A stretch of DNA of 64,000 bases from Ahaetulla prasina (Eukaryota > Chordata > Lepidosauria > Squamata > Colubridae): positions 10,231,459 through 10,295,458 of the forward strand of contig NC_080543.1 of NCBI RefSeq assembly GCF_028640845.1, written 5' to 3'. The notes under the pieces are model-generated. The model had not been told where the DNA came from and did no database searches. It saw nothing but the letters and a program-made list of their open reading frames with translations. The number at the start of each line of letters is the position of its first letter. Positions within the stretch are counted from its first letter, which is position 1. The position numbers were made by a program, and so were the translations under genes. Below, one piece after another: positions 31,648 through 42,254 of the stretch.

Positions 31648-32252
31648 TCCCAGCCTCCCAGCTTCTAGCTTGCGCCTTCCCCGCGACGCCAAACTGCTTC
31701 TCTGTGCAGGAGTTACAGCACGCAAGACATTAACTGAGTTAATCTGACAAATATTCTTTATTGTTTTTCTTGCCGTAGGCAGGCATCCATTAAAAATGTG
31801 CATATATTTTAATAGATGAACATATTTGCACATATCTCCAGTAAACATTTTGATCCTTAGCAACACATTACAAAACAGACCTTTCTGGAACACAGTCTAT
31901 CATGCTGTTTTCCGTTGTCATCACAAATTTCTGAATGAACCTATTCGCTTGATAATCAGAGGTTCTGAGAACTGGGAAATACTGTATTATTTTTTTTATT
32001 AAATTAACTGCTTTGATTATCCCGATTATTAAACCCTTTGAAATAGCTACAGGCGAACGAACAAAATGCATCATCGCATGTGTCTTGATTGCTAATTTAA
32101 TACAAATTAATTAATTTAGCAAATGTACATCAAAAAGACACACACACACACACACACACACATCCTCCCAAGATGAATAGTGGGAAAAGAGGAAGAAACT
32201 AGAATAAAGGAAATCGCATACTGACATCGTATGATTGTGCGTTAATACAGAT
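31648..32252. other. Unrecognised sequence with an (AC)n run at 32139-32162
   Basis: Apart from the short ca array, nothing is recognised; frames of 68 and 124 codons have no motif. Confidence 0.35.
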
Positions 32253-32535
32253 AGTCCTTGATTTACAAAGATTCGTTTAGCGCCAGTTCAAAGTTACGCC
32301 GCCACTGGAAAAAAAGTGACTTATGACCTCTCTTCACACTTCTGACCATTGTTACACCCCTGCGGTCACGTGATCAAAATCCAGACGCTTCGCAATTGGT
32401 TCATATTTACAACATTTGCATTGCATGTCCCGGGGTCAGGCGACCCCCCCTTTTGCGACCTTCTGACAAGCAAAGACAAAGGCGAAAGCCAGATTCACTT
32501 TACAACCTTTTAACAACTGCAGTGATTCACTTAGC
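32253..32535. repeat. Palindromic 'acttacaacc' repeat, truncated
   Basis: Starts agatagtccttgatttacaa and includes ggtcacgtgatcaaaatcc and cttctgacaagcaaagac. It passes into CR1 sequence at about 32536. Confidence 0.65.
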
Positions 32536-32590
32536 AACTAACAGTGAGAACAATTAACCAGTGGAACGGTTTGTCTTCAGAAGCTGTGAG

Positions 32591-33071
32591 TGTCAGCCTC
32601 CACTCCAAACTTCGTATCTCTTTGTACTCCTTATATTCAGTTGTTAGATAGCATGGGATTGTATTTCTAATGTAAATAGCTCTTGGATTCAAGTTAAGTA
32701 GAGAGGGCCCTTTAAGAGTGTCGGTCTGACATAATTAAGGTGGGAGGGGAGATTAATGTTTTGAATTCAACAGGAATGTTTGAGCGCGAACTCTCAACGG
32801 ACATTGCATTCCTGATATGATTGACAACCAGAGACATGCGGAAGAAGATTACCCCGGGACCCCGGGAAGGAGCTGGCATTGGACCAGACCTGATGACCTT
32901 TTGGGAAAGAGGAGGGAGGAATAGGGTGATACAGATTGTTAACCATATTTTGTCTCAGATTCAACTTAGCACTGCTGCTATCCAGATGTAACTAGTAAAA
33001 GTACTTTTCCTTTATTTGCAAATGAAGTCAAGGTGTATTCTTTCCTAGATATAATCAGAGGCAGCCTGACA
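32591..33071. mobile_element. Solo LTR, family C (481 bp)
   Basis: Begins TGTCAGCCTCC and ends GGCAGCCTGACA, inverted TG...CA termini. Perfect 5-bp duplication gtgag (32586-32590, 33072-33076). No U3 frame like those of families A and B is seen. Orientation is uncertain. Confidence 0.9.
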
Positions 33072-33139
33072 GTGAGTGCTCCAACACTGGAGGATTTTAA
33101 GAAGAGACTGGACAGCCATTTGTCCAAAATGGCATAGGG

Positions 33140-33627
33140 CAGTGATGGCTAACCTTTTTGCCATCGCATGCCAAAAGAGGAGGGAGAGCAGGGAGGTCGC
33201 ACGCATACGTGCCCACACCCATAATTCTATGCCCCGCCATGCATGTGCGTGTGACCCCTCCTCCACACACTCCCCCCCGCTTTTGGCACACGATGGCACA
33301 GTGGGCCTGGTAGGCCTGTTTTTCGCTCTCCCCAGTTGGGAAATGGGCCATTTCTGGCCTCCAGAGGGGCTCCGGGGAGGTGGGGAAGGCCATTTTTGTC
33401 CTCCCCAGGCTCCTAGAAAGGCTCTGGAGCTTAGGGAGAGCCAAAAATGAGCCTTCCCCATCCCACTGAAGGGCCTCCAGAAGCCAGAAACAGTGTGTTT
33501 CCAACCTCCGGAGGCCCAGAAGACCCGAAAATCAACTGGCCGGTATGCATATGCAGGCCAGAGCTGAGCTCATGTGCCCACCGATATGGCTCCGTGTGCC
33601 ACCTGTGGCACACATGCCATAGGTTCA
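33140..33627. mobile_element. Non-autonomous hAT (CAGTGATGGC family)
   Basis: Begins cagtgatggctaacc and ends gccataggttcac, with the last few bases lost. Flanks are gcataggg (33132-33139) and ccataggg (33628-33635), in the CR1 3' end. Confidence 0.85.
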
Positions 33628-33715
33628 CCATAGGGTCTCCTGCTTGAGCATGGGGTTGGACTAGAAGACCTCCAAGGTCCCTTTCCAACTCTTATTATTT
33701 TGTATTCTGTATCTA

Positions 33716-34287
33716 TATCTCCATATCCATATATAGTGCTCCCTTCTGGACCACGAGACATGCTGTGCATTTACTCTAGCCAATCCAATATTTATTACGT
33801 CTCATGTTATTTAAATAAGAAATGTTACTTTAATTGTGGGTTTATTGCTTTAAACTACTCTGAGCAGCCACCAGGGGGTTGGGTAGTGGTATAAATCTAA
33901 AATTAATAACTATGCAATCTCTAAAGCGGCCTCTTTTGACCAAAGGAACTTCCAGATGTGTGGGATTTAATTCTAAGAATTCCCCAGCCAACATGGCCGC
34001 TGCTGAGAACTCTGGATGCTGGAGGCTACCCATATGGAAACTGACCAACCATACAAAAGATATGTATTCCAATTTGTCTGACATTTGGTCCGGCGGTTTC
34101 TTTCCCCACACATTTGCAAGATTGCTTTGCTGATGACTACATATAATAATAATGTAATACGAGATTGAGCCGCCCACCCGCCCACCCCTGCCGTATAGGG
34201 TGAGGTTTTTATCACTCCATTCACAGCGGAGCTGCTGCAGCCTGTCCCTTTAAAGTTGCAAAGAAGATTTGGGTATTTGTGCTTGTC
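33716..34287. other. No firm feature; eroded hairpin-MITE relative near 33940-34030
   Basis: Words aattctaagaattccccagc and gctgagaactctggatgct resemble the centre of the 28210 hairpin MITE but the ends are lost. Confidence 0.35.
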
Positions 34288-34301
34288 TATATTTTTAAAA
34301 T

Positions 34302-34660
34302 GGGGACGCGGTGGCTCAGGGGCTAGGACATTGAGCTTGTCGATCGAAAGGTCGGCAGCTCAGCGGTTCAAATCCCTAGTGCTGCCGTGTAACGGGGTGA
34401 GCTCCTGTTACTTGTCCCAGCTTCTGCCAACCTAGCAGTTTTGAAAGCACCTAAAAATGCAAGTAGAAAAAATAGGGACCACCTTTGGTGGGAAGGTAAC
34501 AGCGTTCCATGCACCTTTGGCATTGAGTCATGCTGGCCACATGACCACGGAGACGTCTTCGGACAGCGCTGGCTCTTTGGCTTTGAAACGGAGATGAGCA
34601 CCGCCCCCTGGAGTCGGCAATGACTAGCACGTATGTGCAAGGGGAACCTTTACCTTTACC
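34302..34660 (+). mobile_element. Sauria-type SINE
   Basis: Head gggacgcggtggctcagggg with B box gcggttcaaatcccta, tail ggggaacctttacctttacc. Flanks tatatttttaaaat (34288-34301) and tatatttttaaaaat (34661-34675). Confidence 0.95.
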
Positions 34661-34675
34661 TATATTTTTAAAAAT

Positions 34676-35007
34676 GATTAAAAGACTTCCTATTAGGATT
34701 TTCCTATGGGATACCATTAGATATTTTATTGATAAGATTACTTGGAGTATTTCTTTCTAATAAAGAAAATAATATAAGTAATGTAAGTGATGTGATAATT
34801 TAAATGGAAGATGGGGAAGAGGATTATAAGGATTGGAGCAAGGGAAAGGGCAAATAAACATGAAATTACATCTATATCTGCAATTAATGTTTCTGTTTGA
34901 AAATGCAGTGTTATATTGATTTAACAGCCTCTTCTGGGCATCTGTTATGTCCAAATTCTCATTCTGTCCAAATTTACATCATTTATGTCAATGAACATCG
35001 TTCGCAC
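34676..35007. other. No recognised feature
   Basis: Strongly AT-rich. It may hold a reversed L1 piece, but I cannot support that. Confidence 0.3.
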
Positions 35008-35311
35008 TGTTAGATTCGATGATGGAAGAGACGGATACAGCTCATTCAGTAACAACAGCTCTTTATTAGTAGACCAGGACAACCCAATAGAGGGCTAGTC
35101 TGGTAGTGTCCTCTTTTATAGAGGGTTGCCAGATGGCTTAACCAATGAGCTTTAAGTATTTTCCTGCCTTTTTGGAGAACCTGAGTGAAAACTATAGTTC
35201 ACTCCTTATATGGTGCATAACATGCACAATTAAATAAATGCCATACATTGAGGCAAATTTCTAATTTAGCTAAAACACATCAGACATAGGAGGGGACTAG
35301 AACACATGACA
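35008..35311 (-). mobile_element. Probable solo LTR, family D (304 bp)
   Basis: On the minus strand it begins TGTCATGTGTTC and ends GAATCTAACA. It has a TATA box (ctctataaaagag) and a downstream aataaagagc polyadenylation signal in LTR order. No 5-bp duplication is readable. Confidence 0.65.
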
Positions 35312-35347
35312 ACTGAAGCATGAAATATATGTTTATGTAGGGTCCCT

Positions 35348-35623
35348 GGTCAGGGATCCACATAATTTATCTACTGGTTCACCCAGCATCGAAAATGTGA
35401 GCGCATGTGCGCGTGTGCTTAACGCGCCCGCACCACCTCCACACATGCACACGGCCTTCCACGCCTGCACTTTGTTCGCACGCGTGGCTTCCACGCCTGC
35501 GCATGGCTTGAAAACATGGCTCAATAGGACAGCATAGCACCGGGGCGGTGGGCAGGCCCACCTGCAGATCAATCGCTACTACCGGTTCGTCCGAACCGAT
35601 CCAAACCAGCTGAATTCCACCTC
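35348..35623. mobile_element. Eroded hAT-like element
   Basis: Has cactggttcac-like and ctaccggttcg words and ends gctgaattccacctctg. The left terminus is blurred and no octamer duplication is clear. Confidence 0.65.
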
Positions 35624-35624
35624 T

Positions 35625-35700
35625 GTCCCTGGTGGTCTCTGAGATTGGTTGTTTTCTTGCAGACGTTTTATTTCCAAACCAGGTAAGGGAATCAGTGCTT
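35625..35700 (-). mobile_element. Penelope-like terminal fragment
   Basis: The plus strand reads gattggttgttttcttgcag then acgttttatttcc, the reverse of the GAAACGTCTGCAAG terminal motif, with the hammerhead core degraded. Confidence 0.5.
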
Positions 35701-36117
35701 AGTAGGGAGTGGGGTTTGCCCTGTTTGTACTTGGTAATATGTTTATTTATCCTGGATAATGTGGTGCGAATTCAGATCACAGCTTCCATTCCACTGATGG
35801 TACATACTGTTCATACCAATATATATTTGGGTATTTTTGTTTAAAGTGCTTGCCTTTAGTTAAGCACTTAAGAAAAATACCCCTAAAAATAAGTTTCCTT
35901 GACTATGTATTCTTCCTTGAAGGTGACCCAAATGTGCCATTTTTCTCCCTTTATCCTTAAATATAGTTACCTTCTGCACGCACGGTGAACGTTATACAAG
36001 ATCTGCCTTAACAGGCTCAGAATTTTAACAAGCTGATAACAGGGAAACTGGAAGATCTAGCAGCATTCCGAAATATCTGTTTTTGATAGAAAATTAACTT
36101 CTTTCATCTTCAATCAA
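35701..36117. other. No recognised feature
   Basis: Unique-looking AT-rich sequence. Confidence 0.3.
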
Positions 36118-36187
36118 TCAGAATAGAGCTGGAAGGGACCTTGGAGATCTTCTAGTCCAACCCCATGCTCAAGAAGAGACTCTATAC
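36118..36187 (-). mobile_element. CR1 3' UTR fragment
   Basis: Reversed CR1 end: gctggaagggaccttggaga, ttctagtccaacccca, ending at ctctatac. Confidence 0.85.
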
Positions 36188-36590
36188 CAGGGGTGAAATG
36201 CTCCCGGTTCGGACCGGATCGCCCAATCAGGTAGCGATGGTGGCAGGTGGTTCGGAGAGCCGGTAGCAAAAATCCCTGCCCCACCCCAATCCCTGAGCCA
36301 TACAATCATCAGAGGTTTGGGGTTTTTTACTTTTAAAAGCATTTTTTTCGGCCGAAGAAAAAATCCCAGCTCAGTTGGGATCGTCAGAACCTTTTCAAAG
36401 CCTCTTTTTCGGCCGAAGAGGCTGTAAAAAAATGCTTTTAAAGGGTTCTGGCGATCAGGCAACTCAGCTGGGATTGTCAGAACACTTTAAAAACATTTTT
36501 TTTACAACCTCTTCAGCCGAAGAGGCTGTAGAAAAATGCTTTTAAAAGTAAAAAAAAATTAAAAAATCGGAAACCCTGGGATTTGCAGGC
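36188..36590. mobile_element. Foldback hAT-like element
   Basis: Begins caggggtgaaatgctccc directly after the CR1 octamer ctctatac. It then shows several alternating inverted words (cttttaaaagcatttttt, ggccgaagaggctgta, aaaaatgcttttaaaa). The right end is not resolved. Confidence 0.75.
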
Positions 36591-37375
36591 TGCTATCTTC
36601 AATTGATTCATTTAACCAGGTGATGGTTAAATGAATTTAACCAAATGATCTATTGCAACTTAAGGACTACCTGAAATTACATCTTCTGTATCTTTTTCTC
36701 CCAGAGCGTCCCTGAATGGGAAACATGAAAAAAACTTGCCGCTCCTGCTTAATAATATCTTCAAGCAAGAGTGGGTAACTTGGGATTTGTTGTCCCTGCA
36801 GGAGGCACTTCAGAAATGTAAAGTTAAATATGAATTTATATTAAAATATCATCTGCAGAAGATCATCAATTTGAAAATCCATTAGCAAATAAAACACTAT
36901 AGAAGTAAGAGGGAAGGGCAGAAGACCAAAATGAAGGTGGATTCAGAACCTGATTAAAATTGTAAGTTTGGATCATAGGACAGGAATGAGGAGCTGACTT
37001 TATAACCCAAAGTATCCCCAGCCAAGAATCACAAAAAATCAACCATCAATCTCATCTTCTTTTAATGACGCCATAATCTCTTGCGGGGGCAACTGAATGG
37101 AGCTGAGTGTTTACTGACCGGATGCCCTTCCTGTCTCCAATGCAGAGTTGTTGTTTTTTCCAGCAGATATATTCTCATTGAAAAATACGGCGTACTTCAC
37201 TTAATCCTCCAGGGAAAGATTGAAGGCAAATGAGGTCCAGGCAGAAGAAGAACATCATGGCTTCAAAATCTAAGAGACTGGTTAGGACAAAACTCAGCAG
37301 CACTTTTTCATGCGGCTGTTGATAAAAATAGGATCACCAACATGATCGCCAACGTCCAGTGACAGATATGGCACA
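36591..37375. other. No recognised feature
   Basis: No frame or repeat I can name; ttgcaacttaaggactacct near 36654 is a short tip of the palindromic repeat family. Confidence 0.3.
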
Positions 37376-37575
37376 AAAAGAAAGAAGGAGGGGGGGAGGA
37401 GCAGGAGGAAGAGGAGGAGCAGGAGGAGGAGCAGGAGGAGGAGGAGGAGGAGGAGGAGGAGGAGGAGGAGAAGAAGAAGAAGAAGAAGAAGAAGAAGAAG
37501 AAGAAGAAGAAGAAGAAGAAGAAGAAGAAGAAGAAGAAGAAGAAGAAGAAGAAGAAGAAGAAGAAGAAGAAGAAG
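37376..37575. repeat. (AGG)n then (AAG)n triplet arrays
   Basis: gga/gca-gga units to about 37469, then about 35 aag units. The plus-strand frame encoding poly-Gly and poly-Glu is a by-product. Confidence 0.97.
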
Positions 37576-37722
37576 GTGTTTGTCTGAGCTAATTTGGTCA
37601 GCCTCTGGCTTATAGTTTATCTGAGCTCCCAGGTGAAGCTGGACTGCTCTGGATGTGGTGCAATGAATGAAATACCCTTAGGATATTATGCAATGTAGTG
37701 AGCTCTACGTCTTCTGCTAAAT

Positions 37723-38197
37723 CAGTGGTTCTCAACTTTTATAGTGCTGCGACCCCTTTAAAACAATTCCCCACGATGTGGCAACCCCCAACCGTAAAAT
37801 TATTTTCGTTTTGAATTTATCACGCCTGAAGCCGTATTGGCTAGCGATCTGAACTGCTTGCGATTGCCTTGAGGACGGAGGCATTAAAGCGGAGACTCCT
37901 CCCCTATTAAGTTTATCGCGCCTGAAGCCAGATTACGCTAGCGATTGGGAGTGATTGCAGCTGGCTTGAGAGGGAGACATCAGAGCAAAGTTTTCTCTCT
38001 TTTTTAATTCATCGCGCCGGAAGCTGAATTGGGCTAGTGATTTGAAGAGCCTGCAGCTGGCTTGTAGAGTCAACCATTGGAGCGCGATTCTTCGACTCGC
38101 AAGTATACTTCCCATATTTCTGATGGTCTTAGGCGACCCCTGGCAAATCGTCATTCAACCCCCAACGGGGTCCCGACCCACAGGTTGGGAACTGCTG
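37723..38197. mobile_element. SPIN-like hAT element (475 bp)
   Basis: Left end cagtggttctcaacttttat with gctgcgacccctt. The reverse complement of the right end reads cagcagttcccaacctgtgg then gtcgggaccccgttgg, and the sub-terminal word ctgatggtcttaggcgaccc is the SPIN motif. Perfect octamer tgctaaat on both sides (37715-37722, 38198-38205). SPIN elements are known for horizontal spread among tetrapods. The transposase is absent. Confidence 0.85.
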
Positions 38198-38217
38198 TGC
38201 TAAATGGTAGTGAGTTT

Positions 38218-38490
38218 TTTTTTTTAAATTTACATTTATATCCTGCCCTTCTCCGAAGACTCAGGGCGGCTTACATTGTGTAAGGCAATAGTCTCATTCT
38301 ATTTGTATATTTATATACAAAGTCAACTTATTGCCCCCCCAACAATCTGGGTCCTCATTTTACCTACCTTATAAAGGATGGAAGGCTGAGTCAACCTTGG
38401 GCCTGGTGGGACTAGAACCTGCAGTAATTGCAGGCAGCTGTGTTTAATAACAGGCTTCTTACAGCTTGAGCCACACCGCGGCTCAGGCTG
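38218..38490 (-). mobile_element. tRNA-derived SINE with L2-like tail
   Basis: Reversed L2-like tail tatcctgcccttctccgaag then actcagggcggc, core ggaaggctgagtcaacc and reversed head near 38460-38490. Confidence 0.88.
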
Positions 38491-38785
38491 CCCACCGCGG
38501 TTAATCCTGTTATATCCTGAAGGATCATGTCTTGTTCTTCTTATAATCCCATCACCCTGAAGTTGGAGGTCTTTTGGTTTGTAGATAGGCTGGCCCAGTC
38601 TTTCTTAATGGCCACAAAATATCTGCTGAGGGGGGAAGTGGCTATTAAGAAAGAATAAGTCTGCTTCCTGCCTCTAAAAAACACGTTTCTCCATTTCTCG
38701 TTTAGGGAAATATAATATTCTGCCTTTTTTAATATGCCTCAAAATATTTCATTCTTCTATAGGGGGGCTTCGCACAAAAGGTACC
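38491..38785. other. Unidentified dispersed repeat, shared with 49890-50165
   Basis: The words tttctccatttctc and ggaaatataatattctgcct and caaaatatttcattctt recur at 50090-50145 in the same order. The family is unknown. Confidence 0.5.
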
Positions 38786-39289
38786 TGTCGTGTCCCATTC
38801 CTCCGCTGACGGCCGGGTCAGGGAAATCCGAATCAGGCTCTGCAGCTCTGCCAAAGTCCTAGCAAAGTCCACAGGACAGGCAGGAGACCAGAAAGTGACT
38901 TCAGCAAGATATGTTTAGACTTTGCCTGACTCAGAGAATGCCAGAAAGCAGATCCTTTATATAGGCCATGGGGTGTGGCTCCATGACTCAGCATTTATCC
39001 AGGCCTGCCCCTCCCTTCCTTCTGTTGCCTCCGCCTATCAAGTCTTCTGACGCGAGGGTCACTCCAGTCTAAAGCTGTTGGCAAACATGCTGTGGAGGAG
39101 GGGGAGGGGTCTAGTTGCTCCGTTTGCCTGGGCATGGAGCCAGAGCTGGGGGCTGGAGGTATTTCTTCCTCTTCAGCCTGTCTGGGCATGGAGCCAGGGC
39201 TGGGGCCGGGAGGCATTCTAGAACATTCCTCCGTGTTCGGAAGCAGATAAGAAGACCCCGGCTGAGGTGAGATTGGACGAGACACAACA
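38786..39289 (-). mobile_element. Solo LTR, family A (504 bp)
   Basis: Reversed termini tgtcgtgtccc and gacacaaca with a perfect duplication gtacc (38781-38785, 39290-39294). The U3 frame is fully open from 39288 to 38995, ending in QQKEGRGRPG. Confidence 0.95.
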
Positions 39290-39294
39290 GTACC

Positions 39295-40054
39295 AGAAGT
39301 GAACAAGAAAAGTGCAAATAATTGAGAAATTGTGGTAAAGCAATGATGGCAGAGCAATATCCACACTGACTTCATCATATGCGCCTTGAGTTAGCAGAAG
39401 GGAGAATTTTCCTTATCGAGGCAATTGATGGATCAAGAAATGTCCACATTAGCGCATAAGAAGCCACAAATCTTCCCATGGACTGTTTGAAGTGCTCTAT
39501 AATGAACCAGCCTCTTCCGATTGCAATGGACGAATCAAGCGACGAAGAAATAAATGGAACTGTCAGAGCCAAGATGGAACTAAAGAGAAATATTGAACTT
39601 TTGATAAATATTCTGAAGTCTATTTGCGTAAACTCGAACAGCCTGCAGCAGAAAAATAAATATTATCTTTTGGATGTTGCCCAATTGCAGATAGAACTAA
39701 GTGCAGCTCTGAATGCAGGGACTGACAATTTCACTCTAAGCTCTAAGAAAATTAATTGAACAAGTACTATCTCCATTTTCTTGCCAATGCTATTAAGATA
39801 CAGTCAATCCTTAACCGCGAAGGAAAGAAGCTGGCCATGTCATGGTCATCCAAGCATCATAATATCAGCTGAGAAGAAATGCATGTACTAAAGGTAGCCC
39901 TCCTTCTGCAGTTGGGACCAAAATTTCTGTTGCTAAGCAATGCAGTTGTTAAACAGGTCATTATCAGGCAGAAAGGTTCAGGGCCTCCATCTGAAGGTCC
40001 AATTAAATTGATTTATTGCTACTCATTCTATGCACAGGAATATTCTCAACTAGA
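39295..40054. other. No recognised feature; 93-codon frame at 39478-39759
   Basis: The plus frame (MDCLKCSIMNQPLPIAMDE ... NIELLINILKSICV) lacks simple sequence and has a plausible composition, but I recognise no family, promoter or splice context. It may be chance or an old exon or retro-copy. Confidence 0.25.
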
Positions 40055-40059
40055 ACTTG

Positions 40060-40687
40060 TGTTGTGGTCCGCCAGCAGCCTGTGGAGCTGCAATGGAGCC
40101 GGACAACGATGAGGCTGAGGAATAACATGGGCCGGTCCTGGAGGCTGGGGAAGGCCCGGATGAGGGCTCTGCATCAGAGGCAGAGGTGGGGTCAAGGCCA
40201 TCCGGGAGTGATGTGCGGACTCCGGAGCCTCCAGAGGCTGGCAGTAGTGAGGCAGAGGAACAGGAGGAGCCTGTTCCTAATGCACGCATGAGAAGAGCTG
40301 CCAGAAGGCAAGAGCAGCTAAAGCAAAGAGGATGACTTGGGAGTAGGGCCAGGAAATGATTGGCCCCTCCCATAAGGCTTAAAAGACCAGCAACAGTGTT
40401 CAGGCTCTTTGTCGGAAAACAACATTGATAGCCTTGCTCCTTGTCTTGCTGCATTTATTTCTTGTCGGCGTCTTCTGCTTTTCAACTTTTGCCAAGAAAA
40501 GCCTTTGGCAGTTTGCCTAATTAGACCAAGGTTGGTGATAAGACTGAAGAATTGTGTTCTGAAGAATTTGTTTTGATTTAGTTTGGACGACGCTGAGAAT
40601 GAGTTAATTCTCAGCTGTTCTAATAAAGTCTGTTTGTTTTCGAACTGATTGCATCTACTACTACCTACTTGGGCCTGGGTCACAACA
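40060..40687 (+). mobile_element. Solo LTR, family B (628 bp)
   Basis: Termini TGTTGTGGTCC and GGGTCACAACA, with a perfect duplication acttg (40055-40059, 40688-40692). The polyadenylation signal aataaag is at about 40622. The U3 frame has a one-base deletion after QQPVEL. Confidence 0.95.
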
Positions 40688-40689
40688 AC

Positions 40690-41215
40690 TTGCTAGGAGT
40701 TAGATATCTATGGAGATATCTTCTCAGTCATCCAGGTCATGGTTGTCCCAAAGGTGCTTTTTCAAGAGGCAACTGGACTTCCTGGTTTTTCTTTGAAGAC
40801 GTTTCGCTTCTTATCCAAGAAGCTTCTTCAGCTCTGTTGTGCCATGTGCATATGAAGTGGCTGTTTTGTTTCCCCATTGTACAGATCTGCACATAGCTCA
40901 CTGCATTGTACTGCGTATATCACATTGCTAAGTTTGTGTCTGGGTGTTTTATTCCTGGGGTGGACAAGCATCTGTCTTAGTGTATTTTGGGGTTTGAAGT
41001 GTGCACGTATGTTATGTTGGTTGAAGATTCTCCTGAGCTTTTCCGATATGCCTCCAACGTACTTAGTGACAACCTTGCTTTGCTTATTTTTCTCTTTGTT
41101 ATCTGTCATGGAGGAGCTCCTGTAGGGTCTGTTTTGAGATTTGATGAAGGCCCACTTGGGATAGCCATACGTTCTGAGGGCTTCCTTGATGTATTTTCAT
41201 TCTCCCCACCACCAC
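40690..41215 (-). pseudogene. Penelope-like element, GIY-YIG endonuclease end
   Basis: The minus strand (41109-40828) reads KEKNKQSKVVTKYVGGISEK, RRIFNQHNIRAHFKPQNTL and RNKTPRHKLSNVIYAVQC, then LYNGETKQPLH. The latter two are the GIY-like and YIG-like blocks of the nuclease (here VIY and YNG), and the block ends at MAQQS. The reading frame then stops where intact elements continue. The remaining 3' part carries the ribozyme-like motif. The reverse transcriptase is absent. Confidence 0.85.
40795..40834 (-). ncRNA. Hammerhead-ribozyme-like core in a Penelope 3' region
   Basis: On the minus strand: GAG, then CTGAAGA (fits CUGANGA), a 6-bp stem GCTTCT/AGAAGC with a short loop, GAAAC, then GTC, then TTC pairing with GAG. 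Helix III is only the self-complementary ACGT, the minimal form reported for Penelope hammerheads. All core positions appear intact. Confidence 0.6.
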
Positions 41216-41413
41216 CAATTTTTATCTAACCAAGATAAGGTTTTTATCTTATCTAACCAAGGTGGTGGTTAGATAAGGAATTAGATAAGTGTCAATGGAA
41301 TTCAAAGGCGAGTGGACTTCATCTGCTTGTGGCTATGTAGAGATTCTAGGCTGATCCCTCTTTTAATTCCACCCCCCCAGGTTCACCACACCTTGCTCTA
41401 CATTTGTCACACG

Positions 41414-41695
41414 CAGAGATTGTATTCAGCCGGTTCGGATCAGTTCACCTGAACCGGTAGCAGAAATCGCGGATGGTGATTTCTGCTACTGGTAGCCCGC
41501 CCACCAGCCCCAGCTCTATGTTGTCCTATTTAGGGACGTTTTTGAGACTGGGCGCATGCGAGCAAAGCACATGCGTGGAAGGCCGGGCGCATGTGTAGAA
41601 GGCAGGCACGCATGCAAACCAAGCACGTGCACACACGAAGCGAATGTGTGCACGTGGGGCGAACCGGTAGTAATATAATGTGCAACCCACCGCTG
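41414..41695. mobile_element. Eroded hAT-like element (282 bp)
   Basis: Begins cagagattgtattcagccgg and ends gtgcaacccaccgctg. Octamers gtcacacg and ttcacatg agree at six of eight positions. Confidence 0.7.
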
Positions 41696-41945
41696 TTCAC
41701 ATGACCCAACCCAATTTCACAACTATTTTAACTGTGCTTGTTAAGCAAATTTGGCTTCCCCGCTTGACTTTGCTTGTCAGACGTTAGCTGGGAAGGTCAC
41801 AAATGGCGATCATGTGACCACAAGAATCATTGTAAATGCGAGCTGGTTACCTAATGTCCCAATTGCCATCGCAGGACCAGCGCTGGGGATAACTTTGAGA
41901 ATGGGTCGTAAGTTACTTTTTCTGAGACCATCGTAAGTTCAAACC
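41696..41945. repeat. Palindromic 'acttacaacc' repeat fragment
   Basis: Reversed words ttggcttccccgcttgactt and gatcatgtgaccacaag, and an end catcgtaagttcaaaccgc. Confidence 0.6.
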
Positions 41946-42254
41946 GCAGATAAATAAACGGTCCCCTCAACCGTCCCATTGGCATATTCAGAAAAAGAAA
42001 TTCCTGGGACATAATTTTATCAACTGTAGAACTTTACTGATAGATCCACACAGGCACAGAAGAAGCAAAGCCAATTCTAAAGCAGGAGTCACCAACCTTT
42101 CAGACTTCAGAGACCACTAAGTTCATAATTTTAAATCCCATGGACCACTAATATGATCTGCTTAATGACCGACTGGGCGGGCGTGGCTAGGTGGTCATGT
42201 GACTGGGTGGGCATGGCCAATTCCTCGCCTCCCCACCTGGGCTCCTTAGGACCC

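Larger units (their letters stand above)
32536..33715 (+). mobile_element. CR1 3' end split by an LTR and a hAT
   Basis: Pieces: acagtgagaacaattaacca (32540), gtgagtgctccaacactgg (33072-33139) and tctcctgcttgagcatgggg then ggttggactagaagacctcc (33636 on). The interruptions are at 32591-33071 and 33140-33627. Confidence 0.9.

Noticed and set aside
34302..34400. tRNA gene suggested by A- and B-box-like words
   Set aside because: It is the tRNA-derived head of a Sauria SINE with target duplication and BovB tail; the same applies at 3373, 9626 and 11321.
37359..37592. Poly-Gly/poly-Glu frame of 77 codons
   Set aside because: AGG and AAG triplet arrays; no flanking exon signs.
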